From DASWIG01 sp965371445 (GTDB lineage Bacteria; Acidobacteriota; Thermoanaerobaculia; Multivoradales; J023): a DNA stretch of 30,484 nt. Positions 7,496-15,529 of the stretch are shown here, one piece after another. Every line of letters starts with the position of its first letter. The stretch's first letter is position 1. The stretch lies in NCBI GenBank assembly GCA_965371445.1, contig CBDUYN010000127.1:1-30484 (forward strand). Reading direction: 5' to 3'. A program made the position numbers and the translations under genes. The notes under the pieces are model-generated. The model ran no database searches, was not told where the DNA came from, and saw only the letters and a list, made by a program, of their open reading frames with translations.

Positions 7496-7571
7496 TGGAA
7501 CCCCCGGCGGGATTCGAACCCGCATCCCGCGGCTTAGAAGGCCGCTGCTTTTCCAATTGGGCCACGGGGGC
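7496..7571 (-). tRNA. tRNA-Arg(UCU)
   Basis: First in the array on the minus strand, 76 nt with encoded CCA. Acceptor GCCCCCG pairs with CGGGGGT (G1-U72 wobble, U73). Anticodon stem GCGGC/GCCGC encloses loop CTTCTAA, giving anticodon TCT, and the T-arm GCGGG/CCCGC is perfect around TTCGAAT. The D-arm is weak: of GCCC against AAGC only two pairs form. The strong anticodon and T arms support the identity, but the weak D-arm raises doubt about full function. Confidence 0.87.
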
Positions 7572-7578
7572 TCGGAAT

Positions 7579-7607
7579 CAGAAACAGTTCCATTCTCAAG
7601 TTGTCAA
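7579..7607 (-). promoter_or_regulatory. Promoter of the tRNA array
   Basis: A perfect -35 TTGACA (minus strand, 7607-7602) is followed after 17 bases by TTTCTG (7584-7579) as a poor -10. The -10 ends 7 bases before the first nucleotide of tRNA-Arg at 7571, which fits a tRNA operon with a very short leader. No other gene on this strand could use it. Confidence 0.5.
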
Positions 7608-7687
7608 AGACGGACCTCCCCTGTGCAGGCATGAAAATTCCTGCTCAATCCTCCAGTCTCTCCGGAGGCAAAGGCCTGGAAACGACG

Positions 7688-7719
7688 AAAGCCGGGAACC
7701 CCTCGGGGCGCCCGGCTTT
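7688..7719. terminator. Strong GC-rich hairpin, terminator-like
   Basis: AAAGCCGGG (7688-7696) pairs perfectly with CCCGGCTTT (7711-7719). A nested CCC-CTCG-GGG hairpin fills the loop. The A/T flanks give a short U-stretch in either direction, so it could act as a bidirectional terminator or as an insulator upstream of the tRNA promoter. No gene clearly ends here. It lies in the ~950-bp stretch 7572-8527, whose only other content is the tRNA promoter and a kinase relic. Confidence 0.45.
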
Positions 7720-8030
7720 CAAACCGCTGAAACACTAAAGTGAAGCAGCTACAAGCCGGACACCTCCCTCGGGATAAAGACCTGCCCTTGCATCGAAATC
7801 ATGAAATCGACCTGCAAGGGCCGACGTCCGACGCGCCAAGACGCACCCGTTCTCCGCTCGGCGGTGGCCTGGGCCCCCGGCCTTTCGGTACGACGTGGTT
7901 GGAGGTTGCTCGACATGGGTTGCAGTCCGTGTTCTCTCTATCTTCGCTTCGGTGGAGGCGCTTGGGCGACCGTCCATTGAGTAGTGTAGAGGAGGTGGCT
8001 CTCCTTGTCAAGAATGAATTTGGATTCCTT

Positions 8031-8330
8031 GCCAGCGGAGTCCTTGACTTCGGCCTCGCCAAGCCGGCCGCCGCGCTCGACGGTCCCGAAGGCTCGGAAG
8101 CACCGACCGAGGCGCTGACCGAGGCCGGGGCTGGGACGTAGCGACGAAGCGGATCGGGCCGTCGAGCAGATGGGCCAGGAGAGCGAAGCCATCTCCCACG
8201 TCGGTTGGCAGAGGGCCTACCACGAGCTCCGGGGCCGACTGGCCGTCGCACGCGGCGAGTGGAGGCGAGCGAGCACGGAGCTGGAGCAGGCGGAATCGAC
8301 GCTGCCGGCGTCGTACGGAGAAGCCCCCAG
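8031..8330 (+). pseudogene. Serine/threonine protein kinase relic (DFG segment plus TPR-like tail)
   Basis: In one frame, codons at 8031-8141 read ASGVLDFGLAK and then an acidic, Thr-rich linker ending EAGAGT. This matches the DFG magnesium-binding strand and activation-loop start of bacterial Hanks-type kinases common in Acidobacteriota. A stop follows at once. In another frame, 8143-8330 reads EADRAVEQMGQESEAISHVG, then helical YHELRGRLAVARGEW and STELEQAESTLPAS, like the last tetratricopeptide units that follow such kinases. The catalytic loop upstream and everything between activation loop and tail are missing. The piece is too short for kinase activity. The assignment rests on one strong motif plus tail character, so it is tentative. 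Confidence 0.5.
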
Positions 8331-8527
8331 GATCGGACGGCGTCCAATCCGGGCTCGAGGGCGAGGATCTCGCGGACCGTTCCTCTTGGTCGCTCTTCTC
8401 TCGGACTCAAAGCCCCAGGACGCGGATCTGTCGTCCTTCGTGGACGGTCTCGTCGCTCGTCATCCGCCGGGGCAGTCACCCTAGCACTGCCGCGGCTCGG
8501 AGGCTCTGGCCCGGGCGGTCGGTGGCG

Positions 8528-10012
8528 TCAGGCGGCGCGGGCCTCCGCCTCCGGACCGGCGCCGATGCCCCGCGCCTCCATCTCCTGCAAGCGGCCGGCG
8601 CTCTCCGCGTGACCGCTCTCGAACGTCGCCGGCTGGCTGAAGCGGCGGCTCATGTTCATGCCCCGGCGCAGCACCGCGGGGGTGAGCTTGCCCGTCAGGA
8701 CGGCGAGAGTCATCTCCGCCCAGATGCGCAGGCGGCCGCGGTCCCGGAACCGGACGTTCATCGCGTGACGCCACAACCCGGCGTACTCCTTGTAGAACTC
8801 GGCCGCCGGAAGCTTCGTCGGCAGCACCGAGTGGACGAGGTCGTAAAGCTCCCAGTCGAGGGTCGTCAAGTTGTTTCGGGCCTCGTCCCAGAGGTCGGTG
8901 CCCGGCAGCGGCGTCAGGACGGTGAAGCTGCTGTTGTAGGCGCCGGTCCGCGACACCCACTCCCGGAGCCGCGCGAAGTCCTCCCGGTCCCAGTCGGGGT
9001 CGGCGATGAAGCCCGGCGTGTAGCCGACGTCCATTTCCCGGCAGATCTCGATCGCCCGGTCGTTGTGCTCGGCCTTGTTTTTCTTGTTGACCGCCTTCAG
9101 TCCCGCGTCGTCGATTTTTTCGAGGCCGAGGAAGATCGACAGCTTCCCGCACTCCTTCCACATCTCGATGAGCTCCGGATGGCGGCAGATGATGTCGCTG
9201 CGGGTCTGGATCTTGAACCACTTCCGGATGCCCGCGGCCTTGATCTGGCGCGCCAGCTCCTTGGCCCGCTTGACGTTCATCCAGAAGATGTCGTCGCTGA
9301 AAAAGACGTGCCGGGTCTCGATCTGCCGGAGCTCCTCGACGACCCGCTCCACCGACTTCTCGCGGAACGTCGACTCGTGGAACTTCCACACCGAGCAGAA
9401 GTTGCACTTGAAAGGACAGCCGCGGGCGCTCTCGACGATGGCCAGGGGCTTGTGGAAGTTGAAGTAGTAGTCACCGGCGTAGCGCCGGATCAGGTGGCGG
9501 GCGGGAATCGGGAGCTCGTCGGCCTCCATGCGGGGTGCCGCGGCGGTTTGGACGACGCCGCCACCGTTCACAAACACCAGGCTGGGGACTTTTTTCAGGT
9601 CGCCCTTGCCTTCGAGCGCGTCGGCGAGCGCGCCGATCATGGCCTCGCCGTCGCCGATCGCCGCGGCGTCGACCGCCGGGTCCAGGTACCACTCGGGATG
9701 GCGCGAGACGTCGTGGCCGCCGGTGAGGACGAAAGCGTCGGGAAGCACCTCCTTGACGCGCCGAGCGAGCGCCACCGTCCGGAAGCGCTCGGTCGTGAAG
9801 TTGCATTGAATCCCCACGACGTCGGGCTCGAACGCCTTCATCTCGGCGACGCCGCGTTCGGTGCCGTCGATCCGCAGGTCCCAGATCCGGCAGTCGTGGC
9901 CGTCGGCCTCCAGGGTGGCGGCCACGCACTCCAGGCCCAGAGGCTCGACGAAGGCGATCATCTCCAGGCCCAGGAGGCCGTCCGTGGCGGGTTTGACGAA
10001 GGCGACTTTCAT
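8528..10012 (-). CDS. B12-binding-domain radical SAM protein (HpnR/BchE-like class)
   Basis: This 494-residue protein starts at ATG 10012 after a GGGGAG site. Residues ~1-140 form a cobalamin-binding-type Rossmann domain (MKVAFVKPATDG, LEPLGLE-like FVEPLGLECVAA, VLTGGHDVS) without an obvious DxHxxG lower-ligand motif. The radical SAM cluster motif is C199-x3-C203-x2-C206 (CPFKCNFC), followed by FFSDDIFWMN and, later, FIADPDWDREDFARL and VLTPLPGTDLW. Such enzymes use a 5'-deoxyadenosyl radical, and many methylate unactivated carbons using methylcobalamin. The pattern around the cluster and in the C-terminal third reminds me of hopanoid C-3 methylase HpnR, but no hopanoid gene is nearby, so the substrate is open. 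It lies 227 bp downstream of the propeller phosphatase on the same strand; cotranscription is possible but not shown. Confidence 0.88.
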   Translation of the reverse strand: MKVAFVKPATDGLLGLEMIAFVEPLGLECVAATLEADGHDCRIWDLRIDGTERGVAEMKAFEPDVVGIQCNFTTERFRTVALARRVKEVLPDAFVLTGGHDVSRHPEWYLDPAVDAAAIGDGEAMIGALADALEGKGDLKKVPSLVFVNGGGVVQTAAAPRMEADELPIPARHLIRRYAGDYYFNFHKPLAIVESARGCPFKCNFCSVWKFHESTFREKSVERVVEELRQIETRHVFFSDDIFWMNVKRAKELARQIKAAGIRKWFKIQTRSDIICRHPELIEMWKECGKLSIFLGLEKIDDAGLKAVNKKNKAEHNDRAIEICREMDVGYTPGFIADPDWDREDFARLREWVSRTGAYNSSFTVLTPLPGTDLWDEARNNLTTLDWELYDLVHSVLPTKLPAAEFYKEYAGLWRHAMNVRFRDRGRLRIWAEMTLAVLTGKLTPAVLRRGMNMSRRFSQPATFESGHAESAGRLQEMEARGIGAGPEAEARAA

Positions 10013-10239
10013 GACTTTCTCCCCTGTGCGGGCGGTGCCCGCATTTGCGGAATCCCCGTCGGGCGTCCAAGCGGACGCGGGCCGACGGCCTTTCGTTGCT
10101 CGCTGGCGGCGCCAGCGTACAGGAATCGCCAGGGCCGCGCTACCGGTCCGGGCCGGCTTCTGCTCATCGCCACCTCTCGAGGATCCGGCTCCAGGCCGGG
10201 TCCAGCGGCCGGCCCCACAGGACGGAGCCAGCTTCGGCT

Positions 10240-13200
10240 TCAGGTTTTTCCCACGACTTTGACGACGACCAGGGTCATGTCGTCCTGCTGGGGAAAGCCG
10301 GCGGTGAAGCGCCGGACGTCGGCGAGCAGAGCCCGGAGGACCTTGCGCGCTGACATCCGCTGCGTCGGAAGCGTCGCCAGCCGACGTTCCAGGGCGTCGT
10401 AGCCGTAGAGCTCCCGGCTGGGGTTCTGGGCCTCCGGCACCCCGTCGGTGGAGAGGACCACCACGTCGCCGGGACGCAGGGGCTGCCGCTGCTCCCGGTA
10501 GGCCTCCTCCTCGCGGATGCCCAGCGGGAAACGGGGGTCCGCCGTGGCGAGGAAGCGCACGCCGCCGCGCGACTTGAGCAGCGGCTCGTTCAGCCCGGCG
10601 TTGACCCAACGCAGCTCCCGCGGCGACGAGCCAAGGCAGGCGAGGCACAGGGCCGTGAACCGCCGCGCCGGTGTCCGCCGAAAGAGCAGGCGGTTGACGC
10701 TGTGCAGGGCCTCTTCCAGGGAGCGTCCCTCGTCGACCTGCGAGGCGATCATGCCGCTCGACATCACCGCCGTCATCGCGGCGCGCATCCCCTTTCCTGC
10801 GACGTCGCCGATCGCGACACAAAGGCTCTCGCGCCGCTCGTCGGGCCAGATGAAGTCGAAGAAGTCTCCCCCCACGTCGCTCGCCGGAAGGCAGGTGGCA
10901 GCGATCTCGAAACCCGGCAATCGCGGGTCGCGTTGCGGCCAGATCGAGCGCTGCGCTTCGCGGGCGGCGGCGAGCTCCGTCTCCATCCGGACGGTCCGCA
11001 CCCGGTGACGATAGGAGCGCGCCACGACACCCACCGCCGCCGCCGCCACCAGGCCGCGGAACCACCAGGTGCCCCAGAACGGCGGCTCGATCACCACCCG
11101 GACCTTTGCCCGACGCCGGCTCCACACGCCGTCGCAGTTCGTGCCCCGGACCTCGAAGAGGTATCGGCCGGGGGCCAGGTTCGTGTAGGTCGCGAAACGC
11201 CGGCGGGCGTCGGTCGTCTGCCAATCCTTGTCGAATCCCACCATGCGGTAGGCGTAACGGTTCTTGAGCGGGTTGCTCAGGTCGAGCGACGCGAACTGGA
11301 ACGAAAGCACCCGGTCGCGGTAGGTGAGCCGGATCTCCTCCGCGCAGGTCAGGCTGCGCCGGAGCGGCACGCGGCCGTCCACCGCCTCGCCGGGAGCGAG
11401 CGACCGGCCCGACAGCTGAAAGCCGGTCAAGGCTACCGCCGGCTCGAAGGTCGAGTCCCGGAGATCCGTCGGGTAAAAGGCGTTGAAACCGTTGATGCCG
11501 CCGAAGAAAAGCTCGCCGCCGGGACTTCGATGGTAGGAGCCGCCGTTGAACTCGTCGCTCTGCACGCCGTCGCGTTCGTCCCAGGTGCGGAAGCTCTCGC
11601 TCCGCGGATCGAACCGCGTCAGCCCCCGGTTGGAAGTGATCCAGAGGTTGCCTTCCTCGTCTCCCACGAGAGCGTAGATCAGGTTGGCCGGCAGCCCGTC
11701 GGCCACGCTGTAACGCCGTACGCGTCCGGTCCGCGGGTCGAAACGGTCGAGCCCGCCGGCATAGGTGCCGAGCCACAGGATCCCGGCAGGGTCCTCCCAG
11801 ATCGCGAAGACGTGATCGCTGCTCAAGGACTCGGGGTCCAAGCCGTCGTGCCGGAAATGGACCGCGTGTCCGGTCTCGCGTTCCAAGGCGTCCAGGCCGC
11901 CGCCCTGGGTGCCGATCCACAACCGGCCCGCCCGATCCTCGTAGATGCACCGGACGAAGTCGTTGCCGAGGCTCCGAGGATCACCGGGATCGTGGCGGAA
12001 GGCGGTGAAGGTACCGGCCTGCGGGTCGAAACGGTTGAGGCCGCCGCCCTGGGTGGCGATCCAGAGGAGGCCTGAGGCGTCCTCGTAGAGCCCGCGGATC
12101 TCGTCGTGACTCAGGCTCGCGGGGTCGTCCGCGTCGTGCTGGAAGCGCTCGAAGCGGCCGGTTTCGCGCTCCAGCCGGTGGAGCCCGCCGTTGGTCCCTA
12201 CCCAGAGGGTCCCCGAGCGTCCCTCGTAGACCACCCGCACCCCGGGATGAGCCAGGGCTTGCGGATCGTCGGGGTCTGCCAGGTAGTGGGTGACCTCGCC
12301 GCGGTGGCGGTCGATGCGGTCGAGCCCGCCGTCGGTGCCCGCCCACAGGAGCAGGTCCCGGTCCTCGCAGACCGACCACACGATGGAGTGGCTGAGGCTG
12401 TTCGGATCCTCGGGATGGCAACGGTAGTGGAGGAAACGGTCCTGGCGCGGATCCCCTTTGTGAACGCCGCCGCCGTAGGTCCCGACCCACAGCTGGCCGG
12501 CGCGGTCGTGGCAGCAGCAGAAGACCCGGTCGGTGGCGAGGCTCCTCGGCTCCCGCGGGTCGTGCCGGTGGTGCTCGACGGTGCCCCGCTCCGGGTCCAG
12601 CGCGTCGAGGCCGCCGCCGTCGGTACCGATCCACAGCCGGCCCTCGTCGTCGTCGCAGATGGCCATGACCGTGGAGTGCGCGAGCCCAACCGGTCCCGCC
12701 GGGTAACGCATGAAGCGGCCGGCACGTTCGCCGCCGCCCCGCTTCGGCCGCCAGCCGTCGAAACGGCTCAAGCCAACCTGCGTGCCGATCCAGAGGCGGC
12801 CCTGGCGGTCTTGGTGGATCGCCGTGACCATGTCGTGGCTGAGGCTTGTGAGATCGGCGGGATCGTGGCGGTAGTGGCGGAAGGCGTCGCTGCCCGGCTC
12901 CCGGCAGTCGAGGCCGCCGCCGGCTGTGCCGACCCAGAGCCGGCCTTCGTCGTCCTCGAAGAGCGCCCGCACGTCGTCGTGGCCGAGGCTTTGCGGGTCG
13001 CGCGGATCGTGACGGTGGTGCTCGAAGCGCTGCGAGCCGCCCGCGAGCCGGTCGAGCCCGCCGCCCTGGGTGCCGATCCAGAGGGCCCCGGAGCGGTCCT
13101 CGCAGAGGGCCCGGACGACGTCGTTGGCCAGAGTCCCGGGGTCCTCCGGCCGGTGGACGAAGCGTCGGCAGCGCTCCGTCGCCGGATCGAGGCGGTTGAG

Positions 13201-13482
13201 CCCCGAGAAGGTGGCGACCCAGAGGGCCCCGGAACGGTCCTCCAACACGCAGTTCACCTCGCTGAAGCTCAAGCTGGTAGGATCGTCCGTAGCATGTCGG
13301 AAGACCTTGAACTCGTAGCCGTCGAACCGGTTCAGGCCGTCCTCGGTGCCGAGCCACAAGAATCCCTGGCGATCCACCAGGAGGCACTTGACGATGCTTT
13401 CCGAGAGACCCTGCTGGACGGAGAAACGCTCAAAGAGGAGAGGCCTCCTCGGCGCGGTGCTCTGGCGGGATCCTGCGCTCAT
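10240..13482 (-). CDS. Beta-propeller sensor with Y_Y_Y domain and PP2C/SpoIIE phosphatase output
   Basis: About 1080 residues from the ATG at 13482, where homology begins (PLLFERFSVQQGLSES). About fourteen Reg_prop repeats follow, each with a core like RLWIGTQGGGLDRFD, enough for two seven-bladed propellers. Next are a Y_Y_Y domain (NPLKNRYAYRMVGFDKDW), one membrane helix (WWFRGLVAAAAVGVVA) and a linker (ELAAAREAQRSIWP). The C-terminal PP2C/SpoIIE phosphatase has metal-binding Asp residues in GGDFFDF, IGDVAGKG and QQDDMTLVVV. In this architecture the propellers sense a periplasmic ligand and the phosphatase acts in the cytosol, usually on an anti-sigma-factor antagonist. No such partner is in the window. 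The frame is open to 13686, but that extension overlaps the preceding gene and has no ribosome site. Neither start gives a signal peptide, which is odd for an exported sensor. Confidence 0.9.
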   Translation of the reverse strand: MSAGSRQSTAPRRPLLFERFSVQQGLSESIVKCLLVDRQGFLWLGTEDGLNRFDGYEFKVFRHATDDPTSLSFSEVNCVLEDRSGALWVATFSGLNRLDPATERCRRFVHRPEDPGTLANDVVRALCEDRSGALWIGTQGGGLDRLAGGSQRFEHHRHDPRDPQSLGHDDVRALFEDDEGRLWVGTAGGGLDCREPGSDAFRHYRHDPADLTSLSHDMVTAIHQDRQGRLWIGTQVGLSRFDGWRPKRGGGERAGRFMRYPAGPVGLAHSTVMAICDDDEGRLWIGTDGGGLDALDPERGTVEHHRHDPREPRSLATDRVFCCCHDRAGQLWVGTYGGGVHKGDPRQDRFLHYRCHPEDPNSLSHSIVWSVCEDRDLLLWAGTDGGLDRIDRHRGEVTHYLADPDDPQALAHPGVRVVYEGRSGTLWVGTNGGLHRLERETGRFERFQHDADDPASLSHDEIRGLYEDASGLLWIATQGGGLNRFDPQAGTFTAFRHDPGDPRSLGNDFVRCIYEDRAGRLWIGTQGGGLDALERETGHAVHFRHDGLDPESLSSDHVFAIWEDPAGILWLGTYAGGLDRFDPRTGRVRRYSVADGLPANLIYALVGDEEGNLWITSNRGLTRFDPRSESFRTWDERDGVQSDEFNGGSYHRSPGGELFFGGINGFNAFYPTDLRDSTFEPAVALTGFQLSGRSLAPGEAVDGRVPLRRSLTCAEEIRLTYRDRVLSFQFASLDLSNPLKNRYAYRMVGFDKDWQTTDARRRFATYTNLAPGRYLFEVRGTNCDGVWSRRRAKVRVVIEPPFWGTWWFRGLVAAAAVGVVARSYRHRVRTVRMETELAAAREAQRSIWPQRDPRLPGFEIAATCLPASDVGGDFFDFIWPDERRESLCVAIGDVAGKGMRAAMTAVMSSGMIASQVDEGRSLEEALHSVNRLLFRRTPARRFTALCLACLGSSPRELRWVNAGLNEPLLKSRGGVRFLATADPRFPLGIREEEAYREQRQPLRPGDVVVLSTDGVPEAQNPSRELYGYDALERRLATLPTQRMSARKVLRALLADVRRFTAGFPQQDDMTLVVVKVVGKT

Positions 13483-13604
13483 CTCGACGATGTTACCGGA
13501 GATTCCGGCCGCCGCCACGCTGGCGGGCTCGGCCACAGCGATTTTCTCGGCGGCCTTCTCGACGACGGCCTCCTCGACGGAGGTCTCGAGTGTCCCTCGG
13601 CGCT

Positions 13605-14873
13605 TTAGCGCCCGAACGGCCGGGCGAAAAAGCGTCGGATCCGGGCGGTCCCCGAGGCGGCCGCCGCCGGCGACGTCGCCGACCACGCTGAAACGTCGCC
13701 TGACTCAAAGCCGTCGGCGAAGATGAACGAGACCGGATCGGCGCGGTATACTCCATGCCTGCCATCGTCGAGGGCGGCGTAAAAGGCCATCTGGCCGAAG
13801 TCGTTCAGGCTGAATCGGTTGGTCGCGAGGTACGACACGATGGAGCCGTCCAACGGATCGCCCGTGGCGATCACCTTGCCGGCAACCGGATCGGGGCCGG
13901 TAAAGATGCCGTCACCGCCGGCGTCGAGCGCGGCTGAAAACATGAACGTGCCGGAGTCGTTGATCGCCACACCGCCGGCGCCGAAGTTCCAATACGGATC
14001 GTCGGTGGTGGCCACAGCGCTGAGCGAAGCCTCATCCGCCCCGGCATAAATCCCCATGAAGCCGCCCCACAACCCCTCCGTGAAGGCGACCGTGCCCGCT
14101 TCGTTCAGCGCCACCAGGCCGAGGTTAGGAAAGTCGGGATCGGTGAGCGCCGGGCTGGCCACGCGGGTCAAGGCACCCCCGGAGGCCGTCCCCTTGTAGA
14201 CGAACCACCACTGGAAGGTCCCCCCGAAGAGACCGGCGACGAAAGCGAGGCCCCCGCTCTCGTTCAAGTCGCCGTTATAAAAATTGTCCGGCTGTACCGT
14301 GCTCCCCTGTGGAATGTCCTCTTCCGGCAGGTCTTCCCAGCTATAGACGGTAGTGATCGACCCACCACTGCCGGTGACCAGCGCCACCGCGCGACCGAGC
14401 ACTCCGCGATGATCTGCCATCAGCGCCAACCCCGAGTTGTCGAAGGCTAAGAGCACATACATGGGATCGACGAAAGGATCGGAGGGCACCGGGCCGAGGG
14501 TGACGAGTGGGCCGCCGTTGCCGGCAAAGACACCTGGCTGGAACAAGGGTGCCGCCAGATTGGCGTCGAATGCCACGAACCCCGCGTCATTGATGTGCAC
14601 CTCGCCAGAGAAGGTGGCTATGGCGCCGGAGGTGTCGGCGATGGTGGTCACCGTCTCGCCGTCGGCCCGCACGATGGACTCGATCAAGTCGTTCTGAATG
14701 ACCACGACGGCAACGACGCCGCTCGCGTTGATTGACATCTGGAAGGGTTGGATCTGGGCGAAGCTCTCACCGTCCAGAAGCTTCGTGAAGCTGGGCTCCG
14801 CAGGGTTGCCGGCGGACGGTGCCGACGCCAGAAGCATCAGGCCTAGGGTCAGAGTCACCGTAGGTCTCTTCAC
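13605..14873 (-). CDS. Secreted NxxGxxAF tandem-repeat protein with GFESGD C-terminal motif
   Basis: This 422-residue protein starts at GTG 14873, chosen because AAAGGAGG lies 5 bases upstream and a signal peptide begins there (KRPTVTLTLGLMLLASAPSA). The body carries repeated units with the core NxxGxxAF, seen as NDAGFVAFDANL, NESGGLAFVAG, NEAGTVAF, NDSGTFMFSAAL and NDFGQMAFYAAL. This pattern is the choice-of-anchor NxxGxxAF family, predicted to fold as a propeller-like repeat; its function is unknown. Near the end comes FADGFESGDVSAWS, a tail I associate with many exported acidobacterial and proteobacterial proteins and suspect to be a sorting or processing tag. After it the last ~22 residues are Arg/Ala-rich and atypical. 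The propeller sensor starts 122 bp downstream on the same strand. Confidence 0.82.
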   Translation of the reverse strand: MKRPTVTLTLGLMLLASAPSAGNPAEPSFTKLLDGESFAQIQPFQMSINASGVVAVVVIQNDLIESIVRADGETVTTIADTSGAIATFSGEVHINDAGFVAFDANLAAPLFQPGVFAGNGGPLVTLGPVPSDPFVDPMYVLLAFDNSGLALMADHRGVLGRAVALVTGSGGSITTVYSWEDLPEEDIPQGSTVQPDNFYNGDLNESGGLAFVAGLFGGTFQWWFVYKGTASGGALTRVASPALTDPDFPNLGLVALNEAGTVAFTEGLWGGFMGIYAGADEASLSAVATTDDPYWNFGAGGVAINDSGTFMFSAALDAGGDGIFTGPDPVAGKVIATGDPLDGSIVSYLATNRFSLNDFGQMAFYAALDDGRHGVYRADPVSFIFADGFESGDVSAWSATSPAAAASGTARIRRFFARPFGR

Positions 14874-15030
14874 GAGTACCTCCTTTCCAAGACGGTGGAA
14901 GACATCTCCCACGGTACTCCCGGGGAGCAGGTCGACACACCACACATCAAGGTGGGGCTGACCTACCCTACCGGGTAGGCTTCAGGGCGCCACTCTCCCG
15001 ACCAGATGAGCACAGGCACTTCGGAGAAGA

Positions 15031-15165
15031 TGGCTGGGCCTGGGGCTGGTCGGCGTCGGGCTCGCCGCCGGGTTTGCCGCTTCCTTCGCCCTGACGAACG
15101 TCCTGGGATCGATGCTCTACGAGGTCAAGCCGAGCGATCCGCTGACTTACGCCGGCGGCACAACC
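15031..15165 (+). pseudogene. Relic of an ADOP-family ABC permease C-terminus
   Basis: About 45 codons read LGLVGVGLAAGFAASFALTN, then VLGSMLYEVKPSDPLTYAG. This is the last membrane region and the SDPLTY-type motif found just before the end of MacB/FtsX ADOP permeases; the intact permease at 22380 has the equivalent LLYGIGANDPLTFLG. Both the upstream ~700 residues and the final PARRA-x-VDP segment are missing. It lies in the 656-bp stretch between the two secreted-protein genes (14874-15529), in which I see no other coding sequence, and on the opposite strand to both. Confidence 0.65.
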
Positions 15166-15475
15166 TGGTCGGCTCTGCGAAGACGGTGCACGTTCGCACC
15201 TCGGACGATCTCCAGTCGATCGAAACTTTCCGGGCAATCGGCCCTCCTGCTCGGATCTTGCGAAGGTCCTCGCGGGACGGTAGCTTCGGCAAGCCAGGCC
15301 GTCGTCCTCACCCTTCTGACCGCGGTCCAGGCGCCCGCGGAGATCCTGTCCTTCGTCCATCTGGCGACTTCCGGGAACACCCTCTGGCGCCACTCCATGG
15401 GCCCTCCTGAGGTGCCACGCGTTTAGAAATACTTTGGCCTCGCCATGGCCGTAACCCTTTGAAAGGTCAGATATA

Positions 15476-15492
15476 CAACCCTTTCAGGGTTG
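15476..15492 (-). terminator. Short hairpin after the 957-residue secreted protein gene
   Basis: CAACCCT (15476-15482) pairs with AGGGTTG (15486-15492) around a 3-base loop. On the minus strand it lies 38 bases after the stop of the upstream gene and is followed by GTATATCT, only weakly U-rich. It is the best terminator candidate for that gene, but modest in strength. Confidence 0.35.
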
Positions 15493-15529
15493 GGGAGTCG
15501 GGGTGACGCCACTCGATGTCGTACGAGCT

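Noticed and set aside
7416..7743. Short frames across the tRNA array giving peptides such as PPAGFEPASRGLEGRCFSNW
   Set aside because: This is the well-known false protein obtained by translating tRNA genes antisense; the cloverleaves explain the sequence.
8528..11950. A 1140-codon minus-strand open frame covering the radical SAM gene and much of the propeller gene
   Set aside because: Only the part from ATG 10012 reads as protein. The upstream part is a frame shadow of the propeller gene, rich in Arg, Gly and Pro with no domain.
11600..13400. Regular ~140-bp DNA periodicity considered as a non-coding repeat array
   Set aside because: It is the DNA of the propeller blades, coding in one clean frame with conserved LWxGT cores.
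13483..13686. Longer N-terminus for the propeller sensor (start at 13686)
   Set aside because: It would overlap the end of the preceding gene by 82 bp, has no ribosome site, and the extra 68 residues match no signal peptide or domain.
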